Shown here in pieces: positions 34,929 through 42,281 of a stretch of 64,000 bases of DNA (positions are counted from its first letter, which is position 1; every line of letters begins with the position of its first letter). The position numbers and the translations under genes were made by a program. Source of the stretch: DASXRC01 sp036506495 (GTDB lineage: Bacteria > Actinomycetota > Actinomycetes > Mycobacteriales > Micromonosporaceae). The DNA lies in NCBI GenBank assembly GCA_036506495.1, contig DASXRQ010000166.1, positions 24,848-88,847 on the forward strand. Reading direction: 5' to 3'. Below the pieces are notes generated by a model. It saw nothing but the letters and a program-made list of their open reading frames with translations. It was not told the DNA's origin and searched no databases.

Positions 34929-35474
34929 CTACGCAGTGCCCCAGCTGTAGGTCTGTTTGCGGAGCTTGAGGTAGACGAAGGCCTCGGTGCCGACGACGCC
35001 CTCGACCGATCGCAGACGCTGCAGGATCTCGAGCAGGTGGTCGTCGTTCCGGCAGACAACCTCGGTGAGCAGGTCGAACGATCCGGCAGTGATGACGACG
35101 TAGTCGACCTCGTCGAGGTCCGCGAGCCGATCGGCGATGTCCTCGAGGTCGCCGGTGGTCCGGATGCCGATCATGGCCTGCCGCGGGAAGCCGAGCTGGA
35201 GTGGATCGGTGACGGCCACGATCTGCATCACGCCCGCGTCCAGCAGGCGTTGCACGCGCTGGCGTACCGCCGCCTCGGACAGCCCGACCGCCTTGCCAAT
35301 CGTGGCGTACGGACGGCGCCCATCCTCCTGCAGCTGTTCGATGATCTGCTTCGCTACGTCGTCGAGCAGCGCGTGCGTCGCTCCCTCCCGCACGATCGTC
35401 CGGCGGCCGGGGGCGAGCGTGTGCCCATTGCCGGTCGTCGGTCGGCGGCCGTCGTTCTGCCGGGGCGTACCCAT
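34929..35474 (-). CDS. Lrp/AsnC-family transcriptional regulator
   Basis: A 181-residue regulator with an extra ~40-residue basic N-terminus, then a winged helix (LDDVAKQIIEQLQEDGRRPYATIGKAVGLSEAAVRQRVQRLLDAGVM) and a RAM ligand-binding domain (AMIGIRTTGDLEDIADRL, VDYVVITAGSFDLLTEVVC, VEGVVGTEAFVYLKLRKQTYSWG). The ATG ends at 35474. It is divergent from potD, with a 231-bp gap containing CGTCGT/ACGACG dyads, and upstream of the aminotransferase on the same strand. By context it probably responds to an amino acid or polyamine metabolite and controls both directions. Confidence 0.92.
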   Translation of the reverse strand: MGTPRQNDGRRPTTGNGHTLAPGRRTIVREGATHALLDDVAKQIIEQLQEDGRRPYATIGKAVGLSEAAVRQRVQRLLDAGVMQIVAVTDPLQLGFPRQAMIGIRTTGDLEDIADRLADLDEVDYVVITAGSFDLLTEVVCRNDDHLLEILQRLRSVEGVVGTEAFVYLKLRKQTYSWGTA

Positions 35475-35588
35475 CAGAGGCCTCCACAGGTTCGGGTCGG
35501 GGCGATGCCGGTATGGTCTCGCAGGCGTGGGCGGCGACGGTCGCCCGCGACAGACCGCCGGAAGGTTACGGCCATGAGTGTGGCGCAT

Positions 35589-35619
35589 TTCGTCGTGGAA
35601 CGCGAGAACCACGACGGAA
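35589..35619. promoter_or_regulatory. Inverted repeat in the Lrp-potD intergenic region, site 1
   Basis: TTCGTCGTGG (35589-35598) faces CCACGACGGAA (35609-35619) across a 10-bp spacer, complementary except for one inserted G. It is about 115 bp before the lrp start and 87 bp before potD. Candidate binding site for the divergent Lrp-type regulator. Confidence 0.45.
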
Positions 35620-35663
35620 TCCCTTGTGACCCCCGACACATCGTGCCAGGATCAGTCGTCTAC

Positions 35664-35679
35664 CGTCGTCCCCACGACG
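35664..35679. promoter_or_regulatory. Inverted repeat in the Lrp-potD intergenic region, site 2
   Basis: CGTCGT and ACGACG around CCCC, the same half-sites as at 35589-35619 but with a shorter spacer, 27 bp before ATG 35706. A repressor bound here could block potD transcription. Confidence 0.45.
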
Positions 35680-35705
35680 ATGTCAGTATCCCCCCAGGAG
35701 CCGTC

Positions 35706-36920
35706 ATGCGACACACCCCCCGTAAGCCGCTCTCCCCGGAGGCCGCGGCGGTCCTCTCGATGACCGGCCTGTCCCGGCGGACCCTTGTCCGTGGCGGCCT
35801 CGCCGGCGGCGCGTTGCTCGCCGCGGGCGGCGCGCTGGCGGCCTGTGGCACCAAGGGCAAGAAGCAGACCGAGGCCAGCTGCGTCAGCGAGGACAAGTCC
35901 GCGACCGAGAAGACGATCAACTTCTCAAACTGGCCGCTCTACATGGATGTGGACGAGAAGAACGAGTCCAAGCACCCCACCCTCGACGCGTTCGTCTCCA
36001 GCACCGGCATCCAGGTCAAGTACACCGAGGACATCAACGACAACAACCAGTTCTTCGGCAAGGTTCAGCCGCAGTTGGCCGCGTGCCAGTCGACCGACCG
36101 CGACATCTTCGTGCTCACCGACTGGATGGCGTCCCGTGTGATCGGGCTGGGCTGGATCCAGAAGCTCGACAAGTCCAAGATCCCGAATGTCGAGGCGAAT
36201 GTACTCGACGGGCTGCGCGGGCGCCCCTGGGACAAGAACACCGACCACGCGGTCCCCTGGCAGTCGGGACTGACCGGCATCGCCTACAACAGCAAGGTCA
36301 CCAAGGAGGTCCGGACGATCGACGAGCTGCTCACCCGGCCCGACCTCAAGGGCAAGGTGACGATGCTGTCGGAGATGAACGACACGATGGGCCTGCTGTT
36401 GCAGTCGAACGGGCACGATCCGTCCAACTTCACCGACGCGCAGTTCGACGACGCGCTCGAGAAGCTGAAGCGGGCGGTCGCCTCCGGCCAGATCCGCAAG
36501 TTCACCGGCAACGAGTACGCGACTGACCTCGACAAGGGCGACATCGCCGCGTGTGTCGCGTGGTCCGGCGACGTCATCCAGCTGAACAACGCCCAGTTCG
36601 TCACGCCGGACTCAGGCCTGATGATCTGGTCGGACAACATGCTGGTGCCGAACAAGGCCAGCCACAAGGCGAACGCCGAGCAGCTCATGAACTACTACTA
36701 CGACCCCAAGGTCGCCGCCGAGCTGGCCGCGTGGGTCAACTACATCTGCCCGGTCAAGGGTGCGCAGGCCGAAATGGAGAAGATCGACAAGGACCTTGCG
36801 GCGAACCCATTGATCTTCCCCGACGCGGCGACGCTCGGGAAGTCGAAGGTCTTCATGGCCGTCGACGAGGGCAAGCGGCGAACCTACGAGGGCAAGTTCC
36901 AGCAGGTCATCGGGGCGTAG
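35706..36920 (+). CDS. potD: Polyamine ABC transporter substrate-binding lipoprotein (PotD-like)
   Basis: A 404-residue exported binding protein. The signal region has both a twin-arginine motif (R24-R25 in LSRRTLVRGG) and a lipobox ending at C47 (GGALAACG). It is therefore probably exported by Tat and lipid-anchored to the outer face of the membrane. The mature part matches PotD/PotF: INFSNWPLYMD, VKYTEDINDNNQFFGKVQPQL, DIFVLTDWMASRVIGLGWIQKLD, PWQSGLTGIAYNS, LSEMNDTMGLLLQSNG, and DIAACVAWSGDVIQL. AGGAG precedes ATG 35706. First gene of potD-A-B-C, divergent from an Lrp regulator. Spermidine/putrescine is the family substrate; exact specificity is unknown. Confidence 0.92.
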   Translation: MRHTPRKPLSPEAAAVLSMTGLSRRTLVRGGLAGGALLAAGGALAACGTKGKKQTEASCVSEDKSATEKTINFSNWPLYMDVDEKNESKHPTLDAFVSSTGIQVKYTEDINDNNQFFGKVQPQLAACQSTDRDIFVLTDWMASRVIGLGWIQKLDKSKIPNVEANVLDGLRGRPWDKNTDHAVPWQSGLTGIAYNSKVTKEVRTIDELLTRPDLKGKVTMLSEMNDTMGLLLQSNGHDPSNFTDAQFDDALEKLKRAVASGQIRKFTGNEYATDLDKGDIAACVAWSGDVIQLNNAQFVTPDSGLMIWSDNMLVPNKASHKANAEQLMNYYYDPKVAAELAAWVNYICPVKGAQAEMEKIDKDLAANPLIFPDAATLGKSKVFMAVDEGKRRTYEGKFQQVIGA

Positions 36921-36925
36921 GCGCA

Positions 36926-38080
36926 ATGGACGAGCGCACGCGAACCGCGGGGGATCTGCACCTGGCGAACGTCACCAAGCGGTTCGGCACGATCACTGCG
37001 GTCGACGACCTCACCCTGACCGTCCCGCAGGGGTCCTTCTTCGCGCTGCTCGGGGCGTCCGGCTGCGGCAAGACGACCACGCTGCGCATGGTCGCCGGGC
37101 TCGAGGAGCCCACGTCGGGACAGGTGCTGCTCGGCGGGCGGGACATCTCGCGAGAACGCCCGTACCGGCGGCCCGTCAACACGGTGTTCCAGAGCTACGC
37201 GCTCTTTCCGCACCTGGACGTCTTCGAGAACGTGGCCTTCGGCCTGCGCCGCCGCGGCGCCAAGAACGTAGCGGCGCAGGTTCGGGACCTGCTGGCGCTC
37301 GTCCAGCTGGCCGGCTACGAGCGCCGCCGGCCGGCGGAGCTCTCCGGCGGCCAGCAGCAGCGGGTCGCGCTGGCCCGAGCGCTGATCAACCACCCGCAGG
37401 TGCTGCTACTCGACGAGCCGCTCGGCGCACTGGACCTCAAGCTGCGCCGGCAGATGCAGATCGAGCTCAAGCGCATCCAGACCGAGGTCGGCGTCACGTT
37501 CCTGCACGTCACCCACGACCAGGAGGAGGCCATGTGGATGGCCGACACCGTCGCGGTGATGAACGCCGGCCGGATCGAGCAGCTCGGCGCGCCCGAGGAC
37601 ATCTACGAGTTCCCGGCCAGCCCCTTCGTGGCGAACTTCCTCGGCCAGTCGAACCTGTTCGCGGCGGAGGTGTCCGGCCGGTCCGGCGAGGATCTCCTGC
37701 TATCGGCGCACGGCTCGCGGTTCGCCGCGCCCGCCGGCCGCGCGCGCTCCGCCGATGGCCAGGTCTGGCTGGGCGTACGCCCGGAGAAGGTGCAGCTGGC
37801 GCCGACCGAGCAGGGCGCGCCGCCTGGGCACAACGCGGTCAACGGGGTGCTCACCGACATCTGCTACGCCGGCGTCAGCACCGAGTACCTGGTGAAGACC
37901 CCGTGGGGCCAGGAGATGTCGGTGTTCTCCGCGAACGCCGCCGCGGGCGGCCTGCTGCAGCCGGGCACGGAGGTGGTGGCGCACTGGTTCCCGACGCATT
38001 CGTTCGTGCTGCGCCGCTCGCCGGACGAGGGTGAGCCCACTCCGGTCTACGCCGCCGACCCGCTGGGCGTCGCGCCATGA
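36926..38080 (+). CDS. potA: Polyamine ABC transporter ATP-binding protein (PotA-like)
   Basis: A 384-residue cytoplasmic ATPase. Walker A is GASGCGKTTTLRM, the Q-loop NTVFQSYALFPHLDV, the signature ELSGGQQQRVALARAL, Walker B LLLDEPLGALDLKLR, and the switch histidine is in HVTHDQEEAM. The C-terminal ~120 residues are a TOBE domain (VWLGVRPEKVQL, NGVLTDICYAGVSTEYLVKTPWGQEM). The ATG is 5 bp after the potD stop. It is followed by a ~76-bp GCGAGCG-type repeat before potB. Confidence 0.94.
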   Translation: MDERTRTAGDLHLANVTKRFGTITAVDDLTLTVPQGSFFALLGASGCGKTTTLRMVAGLEEPTSGQVLLGGRDISRERPYRRPVNTVFQSYALFPHLDVFENVAFGLRRRGAKNVAAQVRDLLALVQLAGYERRRPAELSGGQQQRVALARALINHPQVLLLDEPLGALDLKLRRQMQIELKRIQTEVGVTFLHVTHDQEEAMWMADTVAVMNAGRIEQLGAPEDIYEFPASPFVANFLGQSNLFAAEVSGRSGEDLLLSAHGSRFAAPAGRARSADGQVWLGVRPEKVQLAPTEQGAPPGHNAVNGVLTDICYAGVSTEYLVKTPWGQEMSVFSANAAAGGLLQPGTEVVAHWFPTHSFVLRRSPDEGEPTPVYAADPLGVAP

Positions 38081-38156
38081 GCGAGCGCGAGCGAGTGAAT
38101 CGGATAGCTCGGGGCGCACAAGCCTCATGGCCGACCGCAGCGAAGCGAGGACGGCC
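38081..38156. repeat. GCGAGCG-type intergenic repeat between potA and potB
   Basis: The 76 bp between the potA stop and ATG 38157 hold GCGAGCGCGAGCGAG, then CGCAGCGAAGCGAGGACGGCC. Such GCGAGC/GAAGCGAG words are not explained by coding function. They supply the potB ribosome site (GAGGA) and an alternative start (ATG 38127). A similar word, CTCGCTCCGCTCGG, is near 22319 on the other strand. Confidence 0.5.
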
Positions 38157-39083
38157 ATGAGCGCTCTCGGCCACGTCGGGACCGCGGTCGAGCCGGGAGC
38201 CGCGCCGCCGCCCTCGACCGAGCCGGTGGCGGGCGCCCGCCGTCGGCGCCTCCTGCCGTACCTGCTGCTGCTGCCCGGCGGGGCCTGGCTGACGCTGTTC
38301 TTCGCCGTGCCGGCGCTCCAACTGTTCGCGACCAGCCTCTACGACCCGTCCGGCTCGCTGGCCGAGGGCTACGCGATGACTTGGCGGTTGGCCAACTACG
38401 CCGACGCGGTCGCGGCGTACTGGCCGCACTTCTTCCGCTCGTTCCTGTATTCCGGCATCGCGACCGCAGCGTGCCTGCTCCTGGGCTACCCGCTCGCCTA
38501 CGCGATCGCCCAGAAGGCGGGCCGCTGGAAGAACCTGCTGCTGGTCGCCGTGATCGCGCCGTTCTTCACGAGCTTCCTGGTCCGCACGCTCGCGTGGAAG
38601 ACGATCCTGTCCGACAACGGCTGGCTCGTCGGCGTACTGCGGGATCTGCACATCCTGGCCCCGGGGGGCCGGCTGCTCGCGACGCCGTTCGCGGTCGTGG
38701 CCGGGCTGACGTACAACTTCCTGCCGTTCATGGTGCTGCCGCTGTACGCGAGCCTGGAGAAGCTGGACGGCCGGCTGCTCGAGGCGGCCAACGACCTCTA
38801 CGCCAACCCGGTCAGGACATTCGCCCGGGTCACGCTGCCGCTGTCGATGCCGGGCGTGGTGGCCGGCACGCTGCTGACGTTCATCCCCGCGGCGGGGGAC
38901 TACATCAACGCCGAACTGCTCGGCACGCCGAACCAGTACATGATCGGCAACGTGATCGACTCGGCGTTCCTCGTGCGGCTGGACTACCCGCAGGCCGCCG
39001 CGCTGTCCTTCCTGCTGATGGCGGCGATCCTGGCGATGGTCTTCGTCTACGTCCGGCGGGCCGGAACCGAGGAGGTGCTGTGA
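38157..39083 (+). CDS. potB: Polyamine ABC transporter permease (PotB-like)
   Basis: A 308-residue inner-membrane permease with six predicted helices. The first (LLPYLLLLPGGAWLTLFFAVPALQLFATSLYD) is characteristic of PotB/PotH. The ABC coupling segment reads LEAANDLYANPVRTFARVTLPLSMPGV, an EAA loop. FIPAAGDYINAELLGTPNQYMIGNVI is a PotB-type motif. I chose ATG 38157 (MSALGHVG), with GAGGA upstream. ATG 38127 is in frame but lies in repeat sequence. The stop overlaps the potC start. Confidence 0.93.
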   Translation: MSALGHVGTAVEPGAAPPPSTEPVAGARRRRLLPYLLLLPGGAWLTLFFAVPALQLFATSLYDPSGSLAEGYAMTWRLANYADAVAAYWPHFFRSFLYSGIATAACLLLGYPLAYAIAQKAGRWKNLLLVAVIAPFFTSFLVRTLAWKTILSDNGWLVGVLRDLHILAPGGRLLATPFAVVAGLTYNFLPFMVLPLYASLEKLDGRLLEAANDLYANPVRTFARVTLPLSMPGVVAGTLLTFIPAAGDYINAELLGTPNQYMIGNVIDSAFLVRLDYPQAAALSFLLMAAILAMVFVYVRRAGTEEVL

Positions 39084-39889
39084 TGGCGTACCGCTTCGGC
39101 CGCTGGCTCGCCGACCGGTGGATCCTCGTCATCGGCCTGCTCGTCCTGGCGTACCTCTTCCTGCCGATCGTGATGGTCGTCGCGCTGTCGTTCAACAAGC
39201 CCTCGGGGCGGCTTTCGTACGACCTGAACAAGTTCACGCTCGACAACTGGCTGCACCCGTGCGCGGCGGGCGACATGTGCACGGCGGTCGGCCGTAGCCT
39301 CCGGATCGGCCTGGTCGCGACCGTGATCGCGACGGTCCTGGGAACGCTGATGGCGTTCGCGCTGGTGCGGCACCGATTCCGCGGCCGGGCGGCGACGAAT
39401 CTGCTGATCTTCCTGCCGATGGCCACGCCCGAGGTCGTCATGGGCTCGTCGCTGCTCGCGCTGTTCGTCGCCGGTCAGGTGCCGCTGGGCTTCTGGACGA
39501 TCGTCATCGCGCACGTCATGTTCTGCGTCTCGTTCGTCGTGGTCACGGTCAAGGCCCGGCTCGCCGGCCTCGACCCGCGGTTGGAGGAGGCGGCGATGGA
39601 TCTGTACGCCAGCGAGTGGCAGACGTTCCGGCGGGTGACGCTGCCGCTCGTGCTGCCCGGCATCGTGGCCGCCGCGCTGCTCTCATTCTCACTCTCCTTC
39701 GACGACTTCATCATCACGAACTTCAACTCCGGCAGCACGGTCACGTTCCCGATGTATGTCTGGGGCGCCGCCCAGCGAGGCATCCCGCCCCAGGTGAACG
39801 TCATCGGTACGGCGATGTTCGCGGTCTCGTTCCTGATCGTGGTCGGGGGCCAGGTGACGGCATGGCGTCAGCGGCGGCGGCTGCTCTAG
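39083..39889 (+). CDS. potC: Polyamine ABC transporter permease (PotC-like)
   Basis: A 268-residue second permease. Helix 1 is WILVIGLLVLAYLFLPIVMVVALSFN, and the EAA loop is EEAAMDLYASEWQTFRRVTLPLVLPGI, followed by SFSLSFDDFIITNFNSGSTVTFPMYVWG, typical of PotC/PotI. The ATG overlaps the potB TGA by one base (TGATG), and GAGGAGG lies upstream, so translation is coupled. It completes the importer and is followed after two bases by the dehydrogenase-like gene. Confidence 0.94.
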   Translation: MAYRFGRWLADRWILVIGLLVLAYLFLPIVMVVALSFNKPSGRLSYDLNKFTLDNWLHPCAAGDMCTAVGRSLRIGLVATVIATVLGTLMAFALVRHRFRGRAATNLLIFLPMATPEVVMGSSLLALFVAGQVPLGFWTIVIAHVMFCVSFVVVTVKARLAGLDPRLEEAAMDLYASEWQTFRRVTLPLVLPGIVAAALLSFSLSFDDFIITNFNSGSTVTFPMYVWGAAQRGIPPQVNVIGTAMFAVSFLIVVGGQVTAWRQRRRLL

Positions 39890-39891
39890 GC

Positions 39892-41094
39892 ATGATGCGC
39901 ATCCTGCTCGTGGGCGCCGGCGGGGTGGGCTCCGCCGCGGTCTCGATCGCCGCCCGGCGTACCTTCTTCTCGCTCTGCGTGGTCGCCGACCACGACGCGG
40001 CCCGCGCGGCGCGTGCGGTGGCCGCGGCACGCGATCCGCGCTTCCTGGCGGCGACGGTCGACGCGTCGTCCGCCGACGCCGTCGCGGCCCTATGCCGGGA
40101 GCACGGCGTCACCCACGTGCTGAACGCGGTCGATCCGCGGTTCGTCATGCCCATCTTCGAGGGCGCCTTCGCGGCCGGCGCCGACTACCTGGACATGGCG
40201 ATGTCGCTGTCCCGGCCGCACCCCACGCTGCCCTACGAGCAGTGCGGGGTGAAGCTCGGCGACGCGCAGTTCGCGGCCGCCCCGCGGTGGTCCGACGCGG
40301 GCCGGCTCGCGCTTGTCGGGATCGGCGTCGAGCCGGGTCTGTCCGATGTGTTCGCTCGGTACGCGGCCGACACGCTGTTCTCGTCGATCGACGAGGTCGG
40401 CGTGCGGGACGGCTCGAACCTGGTCGTCTCCGGGTACGACTTCGCCCCGTCGTTCTCCATCTGGACCACGATCGAGGAGTGCCTCAACCCGCCGGTGATC
40501 TGGGAAGCGTCGCGCGGCTGGTTCACAACCGAGCCGTTCTCCGAGCCGGAGGTCTTCTCGTTCCCGGAGGGCATCGGCGAGGTCGAGTGCGTGAACGTGG
40601 AACACGAGGAGGTCCTGCTGATTCCGCGGTGGGTGCGAGCGCGGCGGGTGACGTTCAAGTATGGCCTCGGCGCGGAGTTCATCTCGGTGCTGCGGACGCT
40701 GCACAAGCTCGGCCTGGACTCCACCGTGCCCGTCTCGGTCGACGGGGTGTCGGTGTCACCGCGGGACGTGGTGGCCGCCTGCCTTCCGGACCCGGCCGGG
40801 CTCGGCGATCGCATGCGGGGCAAGACGTGCGCCGGCACCTGGGTGCGCGGCATTGGCGTCGACGGCTCGCCGCGCGAGGTCTACCTCTACCATGTGGTCG
40901 ACAACGAATGGTCGATGGCGGAGTACGGCCACCAGTCGGTGGTCTGGCAGACGGCCGTCAACCCCGTGATCGCGCTGGAGCTGCTCGCCGCTGGCGTGTG
41001 GAAGGGCACCGGTGTGCTCGGGCCGGAGGCGTTCGAGCCGCAGCCGTTCCTGGACAAGCTCGTCGAGTACGGGTCCCCGTGGGGATCGCGCTGA
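39892..41094 (+). CDS. Saccharopine / carboxy(nor)spermidine dehydrogenase-like protein
   Basis: A 400-residue NAD(P)-binding protein starting at tandem ATGs 39892/39895 with MMRILLVGAGGVGSAAVSIAARR (Rossmann glycine loop). Further segments HVLNAVDPRFVMPIFEGAFAAGADYLDMAM and GIGVEPGLSDVFARYAAD belong to the saccharopine dehydrogenase / LYS1-like family, which also includes carboxynorspermidine dehydrogenase (CASDH). It starts 2 bp after the potC stop, so it belongs to the transport operon. A polyamine-related reductive or oxidative C-N step is a reasonable inference; lysine metabolism is the alternative. Confidence 0.82.
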   Translation: MMRILLVGAGGVGSAAVSIAARRTFFSLCVVADHDAARAARAVAAARDPRFLAATVDASSADAVAALCREHGVTHVLNAVDPRFVMPIFEGAFAAGADYLDMAMSLSRPHPTLPYEQCGVKLGDAQFAAAPRWSDAGRLALVGIGVEPGLSDVFARYAADTLFSSIDEVGVRDGSNLVVSGYDFAPSFSIWTTIEECLNPPVIWEASRGWFTTEPFSEPEVFSFPEGIGEVECVNVEHEEVLLIPRWVRARRVTFKYGLGAEFISVLRTLHKLGLDSTVPVSVDGVSVSPRDVVAACLPDPAGLGDRMRGKTCAGTWVRGIGVDGSPREVYLYHVVDNEWSMAEYGHQSVVWQTAVNPVIALELLAAGVWKGTGVLGPEAFEPQPFLDKLVEYGSPWGSR

Positions 41095-41123
41095 CCGCTT
41101 GGTAGTGCCGTCCCTCTATTGCG

Positions 41124-41198
41124 CCGATCTTGCACCTGTGGTGGACGACTTGGCGCGATTGGCACCGTTTCTCGGGCACCAGGACTGCAAGATCGGCA
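41124..41198. repeat. CGATCTTGCA-type inverted repeat, left copy
   Basis: A 75-bp element whose ends GCCGATCTTGCACCTGTGGT and ACCAGGACTGCAAGATCGGC are inverted with few mismatches, around a ~35-bp centre. It lies 30 bp after the dehydrogenase stop. The same terminal sequence occurs at 42179-42248. Confidence 0.8.
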
Positions 41199-41327
41199 GT
41201 ATCGGCAGCGTGGATCCAATAGCACAGGTGCGGCCACTAACGGGCCTCGTCCACAGCGACCACCGCCGTCCACAGGTGCACGGGTTGGCGGGCGACGGAC
41301 CACGTGCAGGCGGGCCATCGTGCGGGC

Positions 41328-42174
41328 ATGGAAGGGACGCTCTGGCCCTACCGGGAACTCCTCGATGGTGGCCTATCGCGCGAGCGGTTGCGTACCGCAC
41401 TCGACCACGGAGATGTGCGACGCGTGGTCCGGGGTGTATATGGTCCGGGCGACCTGGAGCCGGACCGCGTTCGCGATGCTGTTGAGGTTGCCAGACCGGA
41501 CCGTGCTGGGATATCACAGCGCGGCCTCGATGCACGGGTTCGGCGTACTTCGGAGCACCGCCGTCCATGTGATCGTGCCGGCGGGTGCATTCAAACCGCG
41601 GATCGCCGGTGTGGTGGCGCACGAGGCGGTGCTGCCTGTGACCGACGCCGTCATGGTGAACGGCGTACCGTGCGCGCCCGCCGCCCGCTGTGCGGTGGAC
41701 CTCGCTCGATCGGTGCGCCGGATGGCCGCTCTCCCTGTGTTGGACGCCGCATTGCGCGTACGTGCCTGTGAGCTTGGCGACCTCGAGGCCGAGCTCTCCC
41801 GCCATCGTCGCCTCCGCGGGGTTTGCCAGGCCCGGCAGCTGACAGCAATCGCGGACGGTCGATCGGAGTGCCGCCAGGAGAGCCAGTTACGCCTCGTACT
41901 CATCGACGGTCGGCTCCCGCCTCCCGAGCCGCAGGTGTGGGTCGACGACGAGGACGGCATGCCGTGGTATCGGCTCGATTTGGCGTACCGGCGGCGGAAG
42001 ATCGGCTTGGAGTACGACGGCGTGTCCCACCTTGACCGCGATCGGCTGCGGCACGACCGATGTCGCATGAACTGGCTGGCCGCTCAGGGTTGGACTCTGC
42101 GCTTCTTTACCGACGCCGACCTCTATCGCAGGCCCGCGTACATCGTCTCGACTGTCCGCGCTCTATTCCTCTAG
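41328..42174 (+). pseudogene. Frameshifted AbiEi-antitoxin-like / DUF559 nuclease-like gene
   Basis: From ATG 41328 one frame reads MEGTLWPYRELLDGGLSRER and LDHGDVRRVVRGVYGPGDLEPD, the winged-helix start of AbiEi-type antitoxin-domain proteins. Around 41455-41500 homology moves one frame over: LLRLPDRTVLGYHSAASMHGFGVL, the transferase-like middle, and a C-terminal DUF559/Vsr-like segment RLDLAYRRRKIGLEYDGVSHLDRD and WLAAQGWTLRFFTDADLY. The stop is at 42172. Restoring the frame gives ~280 aa, the length of the intact family. Either it is a decayed gene or the read has one extra base. It is flanked on both sides by matching inverted repeats. Confidence 0.75.
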
Positions 42175-42178
42175 CCGG

Positions 42179-42248
42179 CGATCTTGCAGTTGTGGTTGCC
42201 GAGGATCGGAGCAAGCCATGCGAAACCGGCACCACGACTGCAAGATCG
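42179..42248. repeat. CGATCTTGCA-type inverted repeat, right copy
   Basis: Ends CGATCTTGCAGTTGTGGT (42179-42196) and ACCACGACTGCAAGATCG (42231-42248) are inverted with one mismatch. The element starts 4 bp after the pseudogene stop. It could form a long cruciform or serve as a terminator between the convergent pseudogene and gabT. Confidence 0.85.
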
Positions 42249-42281
42249 ACAAGCAAAAGAACGGGGCGGGGCGGCGAGTAG

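Noticed and set aside
41124..42248. Insertion sequence with terminal inverted repeats
   Set aside because: Each flanking element is itself a full palindrome, no transposase is present, and no target-site duplication is visible.
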